From Actinomycetota bacterium (GTDB lineage: Bacteria; Actinomycetota; Acidimicrobiia; Acidimicrobiales; Poriferisodaliceae), in contig PCCJ01000119.1 of assembly GCA_002731665.1 (NCBI GenBank), positions 1-10,831 on the forward strand: 10,831 nucleotides of DNA, written 5' to 3'. Positions 1 through 6,885 of the stretch are shown in pieces (the first letter of the stretch is position 1; every line of letters begins with the position of its first letter). The notes beneath the pieces were generated by a model. That model was not told the DNA's origin, made no database searches, and saw only the letters and a list, made by a program, of their open reading frames with translations. Both the position numbers and the translations under genes were made by a program.

Positions 1-1154
1 CAATGAGCAGCTATTGGCGCGTTTTTGAATTGATTTCCACTGGTTCCAATAGCCACATAGAATCCGTCCAAACTTGTAGCGTCGTAGATAGGACTCCAGT
101 CGTCTGAAACGTCGTAAACGCCTACAACTCCGAGTTTTTGGTGAGGCACCCCCGTAGTTGGGATTCTTCGGTTCAATCGTAAAACTTGCGCTTCCCATTG
201 TTCTGGGTCAATTTCACCTTCATGGTCTGCGGGTACCCACCGTAACGGATCACATTCGGGTTCTGTGCCTCCCACTAAAATGTTATTTCCAGTTTCAGGG
301 CGTAGATAAATGCCTACATCGTCATCTGCTATTGCCATACCCATTTTTTCGAAATCAAGATCTTCTGGAGAAGGAACTACACAGACCTCTTGACGAAGTG
401 GTCGCGTTTTTATTGACATGTCGTCTAGAACGTCAGCCATTGCGTTGATAGTTCCGCTGTAGGGACCGGCAGCATTAATGATGATAGGAGCATCAACCTT
501 GGTCCCATCAGCAAGTTTCACTCCTTGAACTTTGTTGTTTTCTGTCCAAATTTGTTCGACTTCACTTTTGAAATAGAACGAACACTTTTTCTGTTCGGCT
601 GCATAATGAAGATTCTGAGCGGCAAGCCTTGGGTCGCTTATATAACCGGCTTCCGGGGTGAACAGTCCGCCTTCCATTAACTCGGTTGGCTCATCCCAGA
701 ACGCATCATCGCTCGGACGGCTCGGAGGGCCGAATATGCGAGAGTCGAAACTGGGTATGCGGTTTTTTATCTCGTTGATCCCCCAATGCTCATATGGGAT
801 GCCTATCTGATCAAAGTGCGGCAATGACTTGAGGTAGTGAACTTGCTTACTTTTGACGGCAAACATGCCGCATTGATGAAAGTTTGGAGTAGTATCTCCA
901 TCTTTTTTTTGTATGTAGTCCTGCCAGTTTTCCCAGTACCTTAAACCTTCGTACGCCATAGCTACCGCTGAATATGTTGAATACGTAAAGCGAATAATCG
1001 CAGAGGAGGCACTTGTTGACCCCTCTCCAGGTCCAACATTTTTTTCAATTACCGCTGTTCTGACTCCCCGTCTGCTGAGCTCATACGCGATGCCGCAGCC
1101 AATTATTCCTCCCCCAATTATTACGGCATCGTAAGAGTGCTGCGTTTGTGTCAC
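1..1154 (-). CDS. FAD-dependent oxidoreductase, DAO family (sarcosine/dimethylglycine/proline oxidase-like), 3' end cut by window
   Basis: I translated 384 uninterrupted residues from a GTG at 1154; the frame is still open at base 1. The N-terminus holds a dinucleotide-binding fold: GGGIIG at residues 14-19, with Glu37 at the end of the second strand to bind the ribose of FAD. This is followed by the STSASSAIIRF stretch typical of DAO enzymes. Near the cut end, VAIGTSGNQFKNAPIAA (about 367-383) matches the C-terminal FAD/substrate segment of the family, so only a few tens of residues are probably missing. Known family members oxidise secondary or primary amines such as sarcosine, dimethylglycine, proline or D-amino acids; the exact substrate cannot be read here. 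No ATG lies in frame between the upstream stop and this GTG, and the ribosome site is weak. It sits 42 bp downstream of the M24 peptidase on the same strand, so co-transcription is likely. Confidence 0.9.
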   Translation of the reverse strand, partial: MTQTQHSYDAVIIGGGIIGCGIAYELSRRGVRTAVIEKNVGPGEGSTSASSAIIRFTYSTYSAVAMAYEGLRYWENWQDYIQKKDGDTTPNFHQCGMFAVKSKQVHYLKSLPHFDQIGIPYEHWGINEIKNRIPSFDSRIFGPPSRPSDDAFWDEPTELMEGGLFTPEAGYISDPRLAAQNLHYAAEQKKCSFYFKSEVEQIWTENNKVQGVKLADGTKVDAPIIINAAGPYSGTINAMADVLDDMSIKTRPLRQEVCVVPSPEDLDFEKMGMAIADDDVGIYLRPETGNNILVGGTEPECDPLRWVPADHEGEIDPEQWEAQVLRLNRRIPTTGVPHQKLGVVGVYDVSDDWSPIYDATSLDGFYVAIGTSGNQFKNAPIAAH

Positions 1155-1196
1155 TATGGCTCGTTTCTTAACATCAAAGGGAATTCAAGTTACGAT

Positions 1197-2468
1197 TCAG
1201 CACCAGTTAATTACTAATGGTTTGGCTATCGCGGAGCTTAAGATTTCAGGCTCATTATCGGTGACATGAATGTCATCTTCGATACGGATACCACCAAAGC
1301 CTTTCATGTCGTCAGCTAATTTAAAGTTCACTTCGTTAGCGAACGTATGCTGGTTTTCTGGGTCCTTCAGCAAAGCTTCGATGAAGTAGACACCTGGCTC
1401 AACGCTTGTGATCATGCCTTTCTCCAACACTCGGTCGGTCCTTAGGTAGCGCAGTTGTGGATGTGAGCTTGGTTCACGGCTTTTCTGATATCCACCGGAA
1501 TCATGAACAGCCAGCCCGATGAGATGACCGAGACCATGAGGATAAAACAATGCGACCGCACCGGATGACACTAACGAATCTATGTCACCCTTCAGAAGGC
1601 CTAGTTCTATAAGCCCGCTTCCGATCATTTTTGCTGACTCCAAATGAATTTCTCTCCATTCGGCTCCGGGGCGGCATCTGTCTATTGCAACTTCTTGGGT
1701 TCGTTGAATCAGGTGCCACAGAAAGTCTTGGGTGTCTGTTGGCTTGGCTCCAACGACCATGGATCGAGTCACATCGCTGGCGTATCCGCCTATTTGGCCA
1801 CCTGCATCAATCAACAACATATCGCCGGCTTCGAGGCTTCTGCTGGTGGGACGTAATGTGTCATCCTGACCGTAAAAAAAATGTAGGAATGCGCCGTTCG
1901 GTCCGCTCGCGACGATGCTCTGATATGCCGTTCGCGGAGCTCCGGCTTTGAAGAATTCCGCTTCCATACCTACTTGAATCTCGCGTTCAGTCATCCCAAC
2001 CGAAACATTTGCGAAAACCCAATCGAAGCCAGCTCGGCTAGTTAAAGCTGCGCTACGCAGATCATCTAACTCATCTTCGTCTTTGTATATCCGTGCCTCA
2101 CCGATTCCTTGGTTCAACCTTAGATCAGTGTTCGCCTCGCAGATTTTACGGTTAGGTCTGCTAGCAAGCCATTTTTCTAGTTCAGCTACCGGAATGCCAA
2201 GATCTTGCGCTGACTGCTCCCAAACTAACTCATCTGATGTAGCTCTCGGTCCAAAGGTTTCCCAATGATTTTGTTGGGCATCATAAGTTAGGACAGCGTC
2301 GGGAACTCCAACGGCAGCGAGATATGCGAAGTTAGGATGGGGTTGATACGGGTAGTGCATGTCAGTGCCATCGATTGGCACAAGAGACCCAGACCGGATT
2401 ATGACGATTTCATCTGTCAGTCCCCAGTTCTTCGCTACACGTTCTCTTCGACTATCAATAGAAGTCAT
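1197..2468 (-). CDS. M24B metallopeptidase, Xaa-Pro aminopeptidase/prolidase-like
   Basis: This 423-residue protein should be a cytosolic dinuclear-metal peptidase cleaving the bond before proline. An N-terminal AMP_N-like domain (about 20-130, with YPYQPHPNFAYLAAVGVPDA) precedes a pita-bread catalytic domain. All five expected metal ligands are visible: Asp221 (LLIDAGG), Asp232 (YASDVTRS), His315 (HGLGH), Glu357 (SVEPGVYF) and Glu397 (GIRIEDD). His196, His311, His322 and Arg395 sit where E. coli PepP has its His243, His350, His361 and Arg404. Creatinases share the fold but lack the metal ligands, so a peptidase is favoured over creatinase. Length is close to PepP (about 440). The ATG at 2468 has AAGG only one base upstream, a poor Shine-Dalgarno. 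It leads the DAO oxidoreductase and is divergent from the SDR gene. Aminopeptidase versus dipeptidase specificity is not resolved. Confidence 0.92.
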   Translation of the reverse strand: MTSIDSRRERVAKNWGLTDEIVIIRSGSLVPIDGTDMHYPYQPHPNFAYLAAVGVPDAVLTYDAQQNHWETFGPRATSDELVWEQSAQDLGIPVAELEKWLASRPNRKICEANTDLRLNQGIGEARIYKDEDELDDLRSAALTSRAGFDWVFANVSVGMTEREIQVGMEAEFFKAGAPRTAYQSIVASGPNGAFLHFFYGQDDTLRPTSRSLEAGDMLLIDAGGQIGGYASDVTRSMVVGAKPTDTQDFLWHLIQRTQEVAIDRCRPGAEWREIHLESAKMIGSGLIELGLLKGDIDSLVSSGAVALFYPHGLGHLIGLAVHDSGGYQKSREPSSHPQLRYLRTDRVLEKGMITSVEPGVYFIEALLKDPENQHTFANEVNFKLADDMKGFGGIRIEDDIHVTDNEPEILSSAIAKPLVINWC

Positions 2469-2523
2469 ACCTTAAAGCTACTAATCGAAGCGCTTCACCG
2501 CCAGATCATGTCATCCTGTAGAT
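2469..2523. promoter_or_regulatory. Short divergent intergenic region between peptidase and SDR genes
   Basis: Only 55 bp separate the two divergent ATG codons, so both promoters must overlap here or extend into the coding regions. It contains one perfect 10-bp palindrome, GAAGCGCTTC at 2487-2496, 18 bp before the peptidase start. No clear Shine-Dalgarno precedes the SDR ATG (CCTGTAGAT-ATG), so a leaderless or short-leader transcript is possible. The promoter role is inferred from gene orientation; I see no convincing -35/-10 pair. Confidence 0.4.
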
Positions 2524-3453
2524 ATGTCAACACTTATTACCGGTGGTACCGGTTTCATCGGCGCTGAAATTGTTCGAATTTTGCTCGACAAAGGCGAAGA
2601 AGTCCATGTCGGTCATAGGTCTGGGAATTTAGGACGCCTTGAAGGCGTCGCTGATCAGGTCCAGCTGCATCAGTTTGACTTAGCAACTCCTGGAAGCACA
2701 GGGGGACTTATCGAAAAAGTTGAGCCGTCTACTATCTACCATTTCGGGGCAATATTGACAGGGCCGGGGGAAAATGATCCTCAGTCATTATTAGAAATAA
2801 ACGCTGTTGGCTTTATTGAAACTATTGAGGCTGCTCGGACTGTTGGCACTGAGCAGTTTATTTTTGCCAGTTCTATTGGCACTTATGGGCGCGACGTTGG
2901 GTCAGAACCTTTGAACGACCTTTCTTTACAGCGTCCTAACACCATTTATGGTGTTACTAAGGTCTTCGCAGAGAACCTTGGCGCTTATTATCGATCGAAG
3001 TACGGATTAGACTTTAGAAGCTTGCGTTACCCGTCGATTGTTGGGCCTGGAGTTACGACTTGGAGTCTTGCCCAATACACGAGTTGGATGATTGAACGTT
3101 CTGCCGCTGGTGAGCCATTTGAGGTTTGGGTGCCCCCTGAGGCTGTGATAGCGATAATGCATTACAAAGACGCCGCTCGGGCTGCTGTTGAATTGGCTGA
3201 CGCGCCATTTGAGTCAATCCGTTCAATCAACTATCTGGTTGATGGGCCGCGACCAACACCTACGGCAGCGGAATTAGCTGAGGCTGTCGCTATGAAAATC
3301 CCCGGATCAGAAATATCTTTTTCGCATTCGGCAGATTCCCCTGCTGCGAATGTGCGAATCGATGACAAATTCGCTCGAGATGAGTGGGGTTGGGAACCAG
3401 CCTATGACGTTTCAGCGATGATTGACTCCATCGTTGATGAAGTGACCGCTTAG
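2524..3453 (+). CDS. NAD(P)-dependent epimerase/dehydrogenase, extended SDR, L-threonine 3-dehydrogenase-like
   Basis: This 309-residue Rossmann enzyme has GGTGFIG (7-13) at the cofactor site, a FASSIGTYG strand (114-122) carrying the catalytic Ser/Thr region, and the YxxxK pair Tyr142/Lys146 in TIYGVTKVFAE. The following YRSKYGLDFRSLRYPSIVGP (156-175), a histidine-lysine-asp motif at MHYKDA (212-217) and the ending DEWGWEPAYDVSAMI resemble SDR-type threonine dehydrogenases (TDH) more than UDP-galactose epimerases. These oxidise L-threonine to 2-amino-3-oxobutyrate, but general epimerase/dehydratases share the layout. The second strand ends in VHVGHRSG with no acidic residue and with His31/Arg32, which hints at NADP(H) rather than NAD(H) (inference). 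It is divergent from the peptidase and ends 2 bp from the stop of the convergent carboxyltransferase. The ATG at 2524 is chosen because the GGTG loop starts six residues later, as usual. Confidence 0.88.
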   Translation: MSTLITGGTGFIGAEIVRILLDKGEEVHVGHRSGNLGRLEGVADQVQLHQFDLATPGSTGGLIEKVEPSTIYHFGAILTGPGENDPQSLLEINAVGFIETIEAARTVGTEQFIFASSIGTYGRDVGSEPLNDLSLQRPNTIYGVTKVFAENLGAYYRSKYGLDFRSLRYPSIVGPGVTTWSLAQYTSWMIERSAAGEPFEVWVPPEAVIAIMHYKDAARAAVELADAPFESIRSINYLVDGPRPTPTAAELAEAVAMKIPGSEISFSHSADSPAANVRIDDKFARDEWGWEPAYDVSAMIDSIVDEVTA

Positions 3454-3455
3454 TC

Positions 3456-5009
3456 TTACGGCCTGAAAGATGCTCCAGCTGTTGGTCCGAGCTGGGTCTT
3501 AAGAATGGTTTGAGCTTGTTGCACGAATTCGCAAAGTAGGGGCCGTGTGTCTCGCGGATCAATCAAGTTTTCAATATCCATCGCGTGTGCGTTCCTGAAC
3601 GGAGAAGCGATGGCTTCTAATCGTGCCTCTATCTCTTCTCGTTTCGCTTTCGGATCTTCAGCGTTTTGGATTTCTCTTTTATATGCAACCATTGTTCCGC
3701 CCTCTATATGCATCGACCCTGCATGAGCTGATGGCCATGCGTACCTTTGGTACATGCCGCTATGGCGGACGTGCAGGCCACCGGCAACGCCATAACATTG
3801 CCTCATGAGGATAGAGATATAGGGCATTTTCGAGGCTGCGAAGACCGTAACGGCTCGTGCTCCGCCGCGAAGAATTCCTTGCGCTTCATTTTCGGGTCCG
3901 ACATGGAAACCTGGCTCATCGCATAGCCAAACTAGTGGAAGGTGGAAGGTGTCACAGAGTTGGACTAATCTCATCGCCTTTTCGGCTTCGAGTGGGCCCA
4001 TTGCTCCACCATAATAAAGGGGGTTGTTAATCATTACCCCAACTGGATAACCATCTACTCGACCTAAGCCGGTTATGTGGGCTCTTCCTGACAACGGCGC
4101 TATCTCAAAGAATGAGTCAACGTCTAGGACCGCGTCAAGGATCTTGTGCGGGTAATAGATCCTCCTCTTTATACGAGGTATTGCTTCTAGCAGCATCTCT
4201 TCCCTTCGATCTACTGGGTCTTTTGGCTCAGATCGCGGGGCCATTTCCCAGACATTTGAAGGGAGGTAAGAGAGGAATTTTCGGGTTTGTTCGAAGGCGT
4301 CCTGTTCATTTTCAGCTAAATTGTCGATGACTCCATTAGGAATTTGGACTCGTTCATCTCCAAGGTCTTCTTTAGTGATGTCGATCCCGACTCCTTCTTT
4401 AACTACAGCGGGTCCAGCCACAAACACTTGGCTAGTGTCTTTCACCATTATGCTGAAATGGGACAGACATGCTTGTATGGCTGGAAGTCCTGCGACCGAT
4501 CCTAGAACAGCTGAAACGACCGGGACTTGACTTAAAATCTCGGTTGATAAATCTGGAGATTCGATATCTGGTAAATATGTGTGTCCTAATTTTTCGAATG
4601 TTTTGACGCTTCCTCCTGTGGCATCGAGAAGCCGTATGAGCGGCATGCGGTGATCTCGTGCCAGTTTCTCTGCCACTATGTATTTTTGGCCAATGTTGCC
4701 ATCTCCAGCGCCCCCACGAATCGTAAAGTCCCCTCCACAAAGAACGACCCGTCGGCAATCGAGTTCGGCTGTACCGATTACATAATTAGCCGGTGTAAGG
4801 CTTTCCAGTCGACCATTTTCGTCGAATACTGGGGTTCCGGCAAGAGCACCAATCTCACGAAAAGTTCCAGGGTCTTGAAGCGCGTCAATTCTTTCGCGAA
4901 CTGTCAGCTTTCCTCGCCCATGATGAAAATTGACACTGTCTTCGCCACCCATTTGTTGAACGAGACCCAGCCGCCTCTCTAATTCCGCAACTTCTTGTTT
5001 CCAACTCAT
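3456..5009 (-). CDS. Acyl-CoA carboxylase carboxyltransferase (beta) subunit, divergent type
   Basis: The protein has 517 residues, the usual length of PccB/AccD5-type subunits, which move carboxyl groups from carboxybiotin to an acyl-CoA. The N-domain starts with GRGKLTVRERIDALQDPGTF (31-50) and contains a MVKDTSQVFVAGPAVVKEG block (188-206) that closely follows propionyl-CoA carboxylase beta. The C-domain has ITGLGRVDGYPVGVMINNP (312-330), an RGGARAV helix (381-387), CYGVAGG (405-411), AWPSAH and IDPRDTRPLL (483-492). Two glycine-rich active-site loops differ from the norm: DSGGAR is DATGGSV (129-135), and GPCAGGAVYSPA is GSVAGLPAIQACLS (170-183). No biotin carboxylase or biotin carrier gene is in the window, so the partner must be elsewhere, or the enzyme may be a decarboxylase-type relative. 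The ATG at 5009 has GGAAAGG 8 bp upstream. It follows the amidase gene by 73 bp on the same strand. Confidence 0.9.
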   Translation of the reverse strand: MSWKQEVAELERRLGLVQQMGGEDSVNFHHGRGKLTVRERIDALQDPGTFREIGALAGTPVFDENGRLESLTPANYVIGTAELDCRRVVLCGGDFTIRGGAGDGNIGQKYIVAEKLARDHRMPLIRLLDATGGSVKTFEKLGHTYLPDIESPDLSTEILSQVPVVSAVLGSVAGLPAIQACLSHFSIMVKDTSQVFVAGPAVVKEGVGIDITKEDLGDERVQIPNGVIDNLAENEQDAFEQTRKFLSYLPSNVWEMAPRSEPKDPVDRREEMLLEAIPRIKRRIYYPHKILDAVLDVDSFFEIAPLSGRAHITGLGRVDGYPVGVMINNPLYYGGAMGPLEAEKAMRLVQLCDTFHLPLVWLCDEPGFHVGPENEAQGILRGGARAVTVFAASKMPYISILMRQCYGVAGGLHVRHSGMYQRYAWPSAHAGSMHIEGGTMVAYKREIQNAEDPKAKREEIEARLEAIASPFRNAHAMDIENLIDPRDTRPLLCEFVQQAQTILKTQLGPTAGASFRP

Positions 5010-5082
5010 AACTAAAGCCTTTCCAGATGAAAGCGATTCATAGACGACATGACTGACTGCAATAATTTGTTACTCATTCTTA

Positions 5083-6468
5083 TTAGATGCTGGCAAAGCC
5101 TGGTGGGTCGGCGAGCGCCCCACGTTCGGCTTCATACGCTGCTGCAATTCGTAAAGCGAGCGCCTCTTTATTCGGTCGACACAAAATTTGCAGAGCGGTC
5201 GGCAGATTTGTTTTTGATACTTTTCCAGGAACACTAATTCCGCACATGTTTAGATAATTTCCTGGCCGAGTGAAACGTGCTGGCGTTTCATCCTCACTCA
5301 GTTCGTCTAATGGCACAGGAAGCATTGGTGTGGTTGGTGTCAAGTACGCATCTGCATTAGCTATCGCTGCGAAAAACTCTTTTTGATCCTCAACTCGTTT
5401 CTGTATTGCTGCGATGTAGTCCTTTGCAGTCAAGTTAACGCCGGCCAGAAAACGCTTCCTTACATATTCATCCACTTGAGCATCTGGGTTAGACATTAAA
5501 TCCCCGTGATAGAAATAGCCCTCAGCGGTCGTGATGATGCCGTTCGCTTCTTTAAGTTCCTCAAAGGGTTTCGGCGGGTCAAGAGGCGTAATTTCTGCTC
5601 CCAGCCGACGCAAATCTTCAATAGATTCGTCGTAGCTTTCTAATACTTCTGTATCGACTCCTTCACGCTCTCGATCCCCGAGAGAACACATTCTTAATTT
5701 GGTAATGCTTGAGACCACTTCAGACCATATTCCATTTTCCGTCAACCAATTCTGATAGTCCTGCGGGCCGCTTGCCCCTGTTAAGGCTAGGAACATTAAA
5801 GCTGCGTCGTTGACGCTGCGCGCCAAAGGGCCAGGGGTGTCTAGAGTGTGCGACAACGGAACGATTCCATCGGTTGAAATCAAATCCTTAGTTGTTTTGA
5901 GTCCTACGATTCCGCAAAAAGCTGCCGGTAGCCGTACCGAACCTCCAGTATCTGTTCCAATAGCACAGGGAATCATCCCTGAGGAAACAGCCGCTCCCGA
6001 CCCTGAGGATGAGCCGCCTGGAGTTCTAGGGTTCTGAAGATCCCATGGGTTTAGCGGTGTTCCCATGTGTTGATTTGTTCCCCATCCGCCGAAAGCAAAT
6101 TCTACGGTCTTGGTTTTTCCCACCAAAATTCCGCCTGCTTGAAGTAGGAGCTTGGTGACGTCTGCGCTGCGTTCAGAAACGATATTTTTTCTCTCTGCGC
6201 AACCGGCAGTAGCAACTTTACCTTCAACCTCGACAATGTCTTTTAAAGCAAACGGAATCCCAAAGAAAGGCCCTTGTGCCTCACCAGATTCGAAAGCTTG
6301 ATCGGCTATTTTCGCTGCGGCAAGAGCTTCTTCAGCGAATACTGATTGCCAGGCTTGGATAGAGGAGTCGACCTCACCTATTTTCGTAAGGCAGTGTTCG
6401 ACCGCCTCAGACGGGCTAGAGGATCCATTTCTAAAGGCCTCTGCTAGTTCGGCTACTCCGCTCATCAT
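5083..6468 (-). CDS. Amidase-signature family hydrolase
   Basis: This is a complete 461-residue member of the amidase signature family, which hydrolyses carboxamides to acid and ammonia through a Ser-cisSer-Lys triad. Lys76 lies in FALKDIVEV. GGSSSGSGAAV (151-161) supplies the cis-Ser, and GTDTGGSVRLPAAFCGIVG (171-189) supplies the nucleophile Ser177. The 24-residue spacing from Ser153 to Ser177 matches that between the two catalytic serines of FAAH. The C-terminal ALQILCRPNKEALALRIAAAYE is the usual family ending. GatA is possible in principle, but no gatB or gatC is adjacent, so a catabolic or biosynthetic amidase is likelier; the substrate is unknown. Two ATGs occur in a row (6468, 6465). 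GAGGAG at 6478-6483 is 9 bp before the first and favours it. The gene leads the carboxyltransferase in a probable two-gene operon and is divergent from the MFS pair. Confidence 0.92.
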   Translation of the reverse strand: MMSGVAELAEAFRNGSSSPSEAVEHCLTKIGEVDSSIQAWQSVFAEEALAAAKIADQAFESGEAQGPFFGIPFALKDIVEVEGKVATAGCAERKNIVSERSADVTKLLLQAGGILVGKTKTVEFAFGGWGTNQHMGTPLNPWDLQNPRTPGGSSSGSGAAVSSGMIPCAIGTDTGGSVRLPAAFCGIVGLKTTKDLISTDGIVPLSHTLDTPGPLARSVNDAALMFLALTGASGPQDYQNWLTENGIWSEVVSSITKLRMCSLGDREREGVDTEVLESYDESIEDLRRLGAEITPLDPPKPFEELKEANGIITTAEGYFYHGDLMSNPDAQVDEYVRKRFLAGVNLTAKDYIAAIQKRVEDQKEFFAAIANADAYLTPTTPMLPVPLDELSEDETPARFTRPGNYLNMCGISVPGKVSKTNLPTALQILCRPNKEALALRIAAAYEAERGALADPPGFASI

Positions 6469-6477
6469 GAATACCTT

Positions 6478-6483
6478 CTCCTC
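6478..6483 (-). promoter_or_regulatory. Strong Shine-Dalgarno of the amidase gene
   Basis: GAGGAG reads on the minus strand 9 bp ahead of the ATG at 6468. It is the best ribosome-binding site in the window and decides between the two adjacent ATG codons. Confidence 0.65.
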
Positions 6484-6641
6484 GTTGTAGGAACGCGTTC
6501 GGCGCGACTTACGTTCATGTTTACCGTCATTTCAAAACTGATCTGTTCGATATTGTTGTAGAGAACTTATTACTGCTGTGCTCGCTGCTCTTACGATAGA
6601 TCAGCAATCTGATTACGGCATCGAATTCGATACTGAATAGC

Positions 6642-6656
6642 TGTTCGCGACGAACA
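6642..6656. promoter_or_regulatory. Inverted repeat TGTTCG-N3-CGAACA
   Basis: Six-base arms are perfectly complementary around a CGA centre, in the middle of the divergent region. It sits 10 bp from a second, 12-bp perfect palindrome (ATCGAATTCGAT, 6620-6631). It may be a regulator binding site; the protein is unknown. Confidence 0.3.
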
Positions 6657-6781
6657 TTTAGTTAGTAATTAAATAAGGTAGCCAATCAGTTTTATCTCGA
6701 GCATGCGAAGCAAACATTAAGTCACAAAAGTTACACTGTCGTAGTGTCTGGTGTGGTTCTGTCAAACAGGAACGTCGACTT

Positions 6782-6801
6782 TTCTATCTGCACAGGTAGA
6801 A
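6782..6801. promoter_or_regulatory. 20-bp inverted repeat, candidate operator or hairpin upstream of the MFS pair
   Basis: TTCTATCTG and CAGGTAGAA form nine-base arms with one mismatch (T:G, a wobble in RNA) around a two-base centre. The length and tight centre fit a dimeric repressor site better than an RNA hairpin. It ends 84 bp before the first MFS start codon. Which regulator binds is not shown; the HxlR-type protein beyond the transporters is one candidate. Confidence 0.4.
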
Positions 6802-6815
6802 GGTTTCGGCGCCCC

Positions 6816-6837
6816 GCTTGACACTGCCAGGTCAAGC
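6816..6837. promoter_or_regulatory. Inverted repeat GCTTGAC-N8-GTCAAGC upstream of the MFS pair
   Basis: Seven-base arms are perfectly complementary around an eight-base spacer that itself holds CTG-C-CAG. A TTGACA hexamer lies in the left arm, so a protein bound here could block a -35 element. It lies 48 bp before the MFS start. As RNA it could also form a leader hairpin. The function is inferred from position. Confidence 0.4.
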
Positions 6838-6885
6838 TGCCCCTCTTATAACCATACTCCTGGTCGAAACATCTGGAAAAAGTAC

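Larger units (their letters stand above)
6469..6885. promoter_or_regulatory. 417-bp non-coding divergent regulatory region, palindrome-rich
   Basis: This is the only long gene-free stretch. It separates the amidase operon (leftward) from the MFS pair (rightward), so it should hold both promoters. Reading it for structure gives several inverted repeats: GAACGCGTTC (6491-6500), ATCAG-4-CTGAT (6600-6613), ATCGAATTCGAT (6620-6631), TGTTCG-3-CGAACA (6642-6656), ACACT-5-AGTGT (6733-6747) and two longer ones at 6782-6801 and 6816-6837. A few five-base-arm repeats are expected by chance in 417 bp; the longer ones less so. A TATAAC at 6847-6852 and a TTGACA at 6818-6823 are present but 23 bp apart, so they are not a standard promoter pair. 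I see no conserved small open reading frame, tRNA or known riboswitch. Confidence 0.55.

Noticed and set aside
158..448. Plus-strand 96-codon frame at the left edge
   Set aside because: It is antisense to the DAO-family gene, whose translation is clean and conserved through this stretch.
1197..2468. Creatinase (creatine to sarcosine), suggested by the neighbouring sarcosine-oxidase-like gene
   Set aside because: Creatinases lack the metal ligands; all five are present here.
4432..4982. Overlapping 108- and 110-codon frames inside the carboxyltransferase gene
   Set aside because: They are alternative-frame shadows of a well-conserved gene, with no family resemblance or ribosome sites.
3456..6468. 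Urea carboxylase / allophanate hydrolase pair
   Set aside because: The carboxyltransferase is the acyl-CoA type and there is no biotin carboxylase domain; the amidase lacks the extra C-terminal domain of allophanate hydrolase.
6642..6656. LexA (Cheo-type) SOS box
   Set aside because: The half-sites are in the opposite order (GTTCG then CGAAC, not CGAAC then GTTCG) and the centre is three bases, so it does not match the Gram-positive LexA site.
6818..6852. TTGACA/TATAAC sigma-70 promoter for the MFS pair
   Set aside because: The hexamers are 23 bp apart, well outside the 16-18 bp range.
6751..6885. N-terminal extension of the first MFS gene to an ATG at 6751
   Set aside because: The extra 45 residues are not hydrophobic, have no counterpart in the paralogue, and cover the inverted repeats. 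The ATG at 6886 has a ribosome site and aligns with the paralogue's start.
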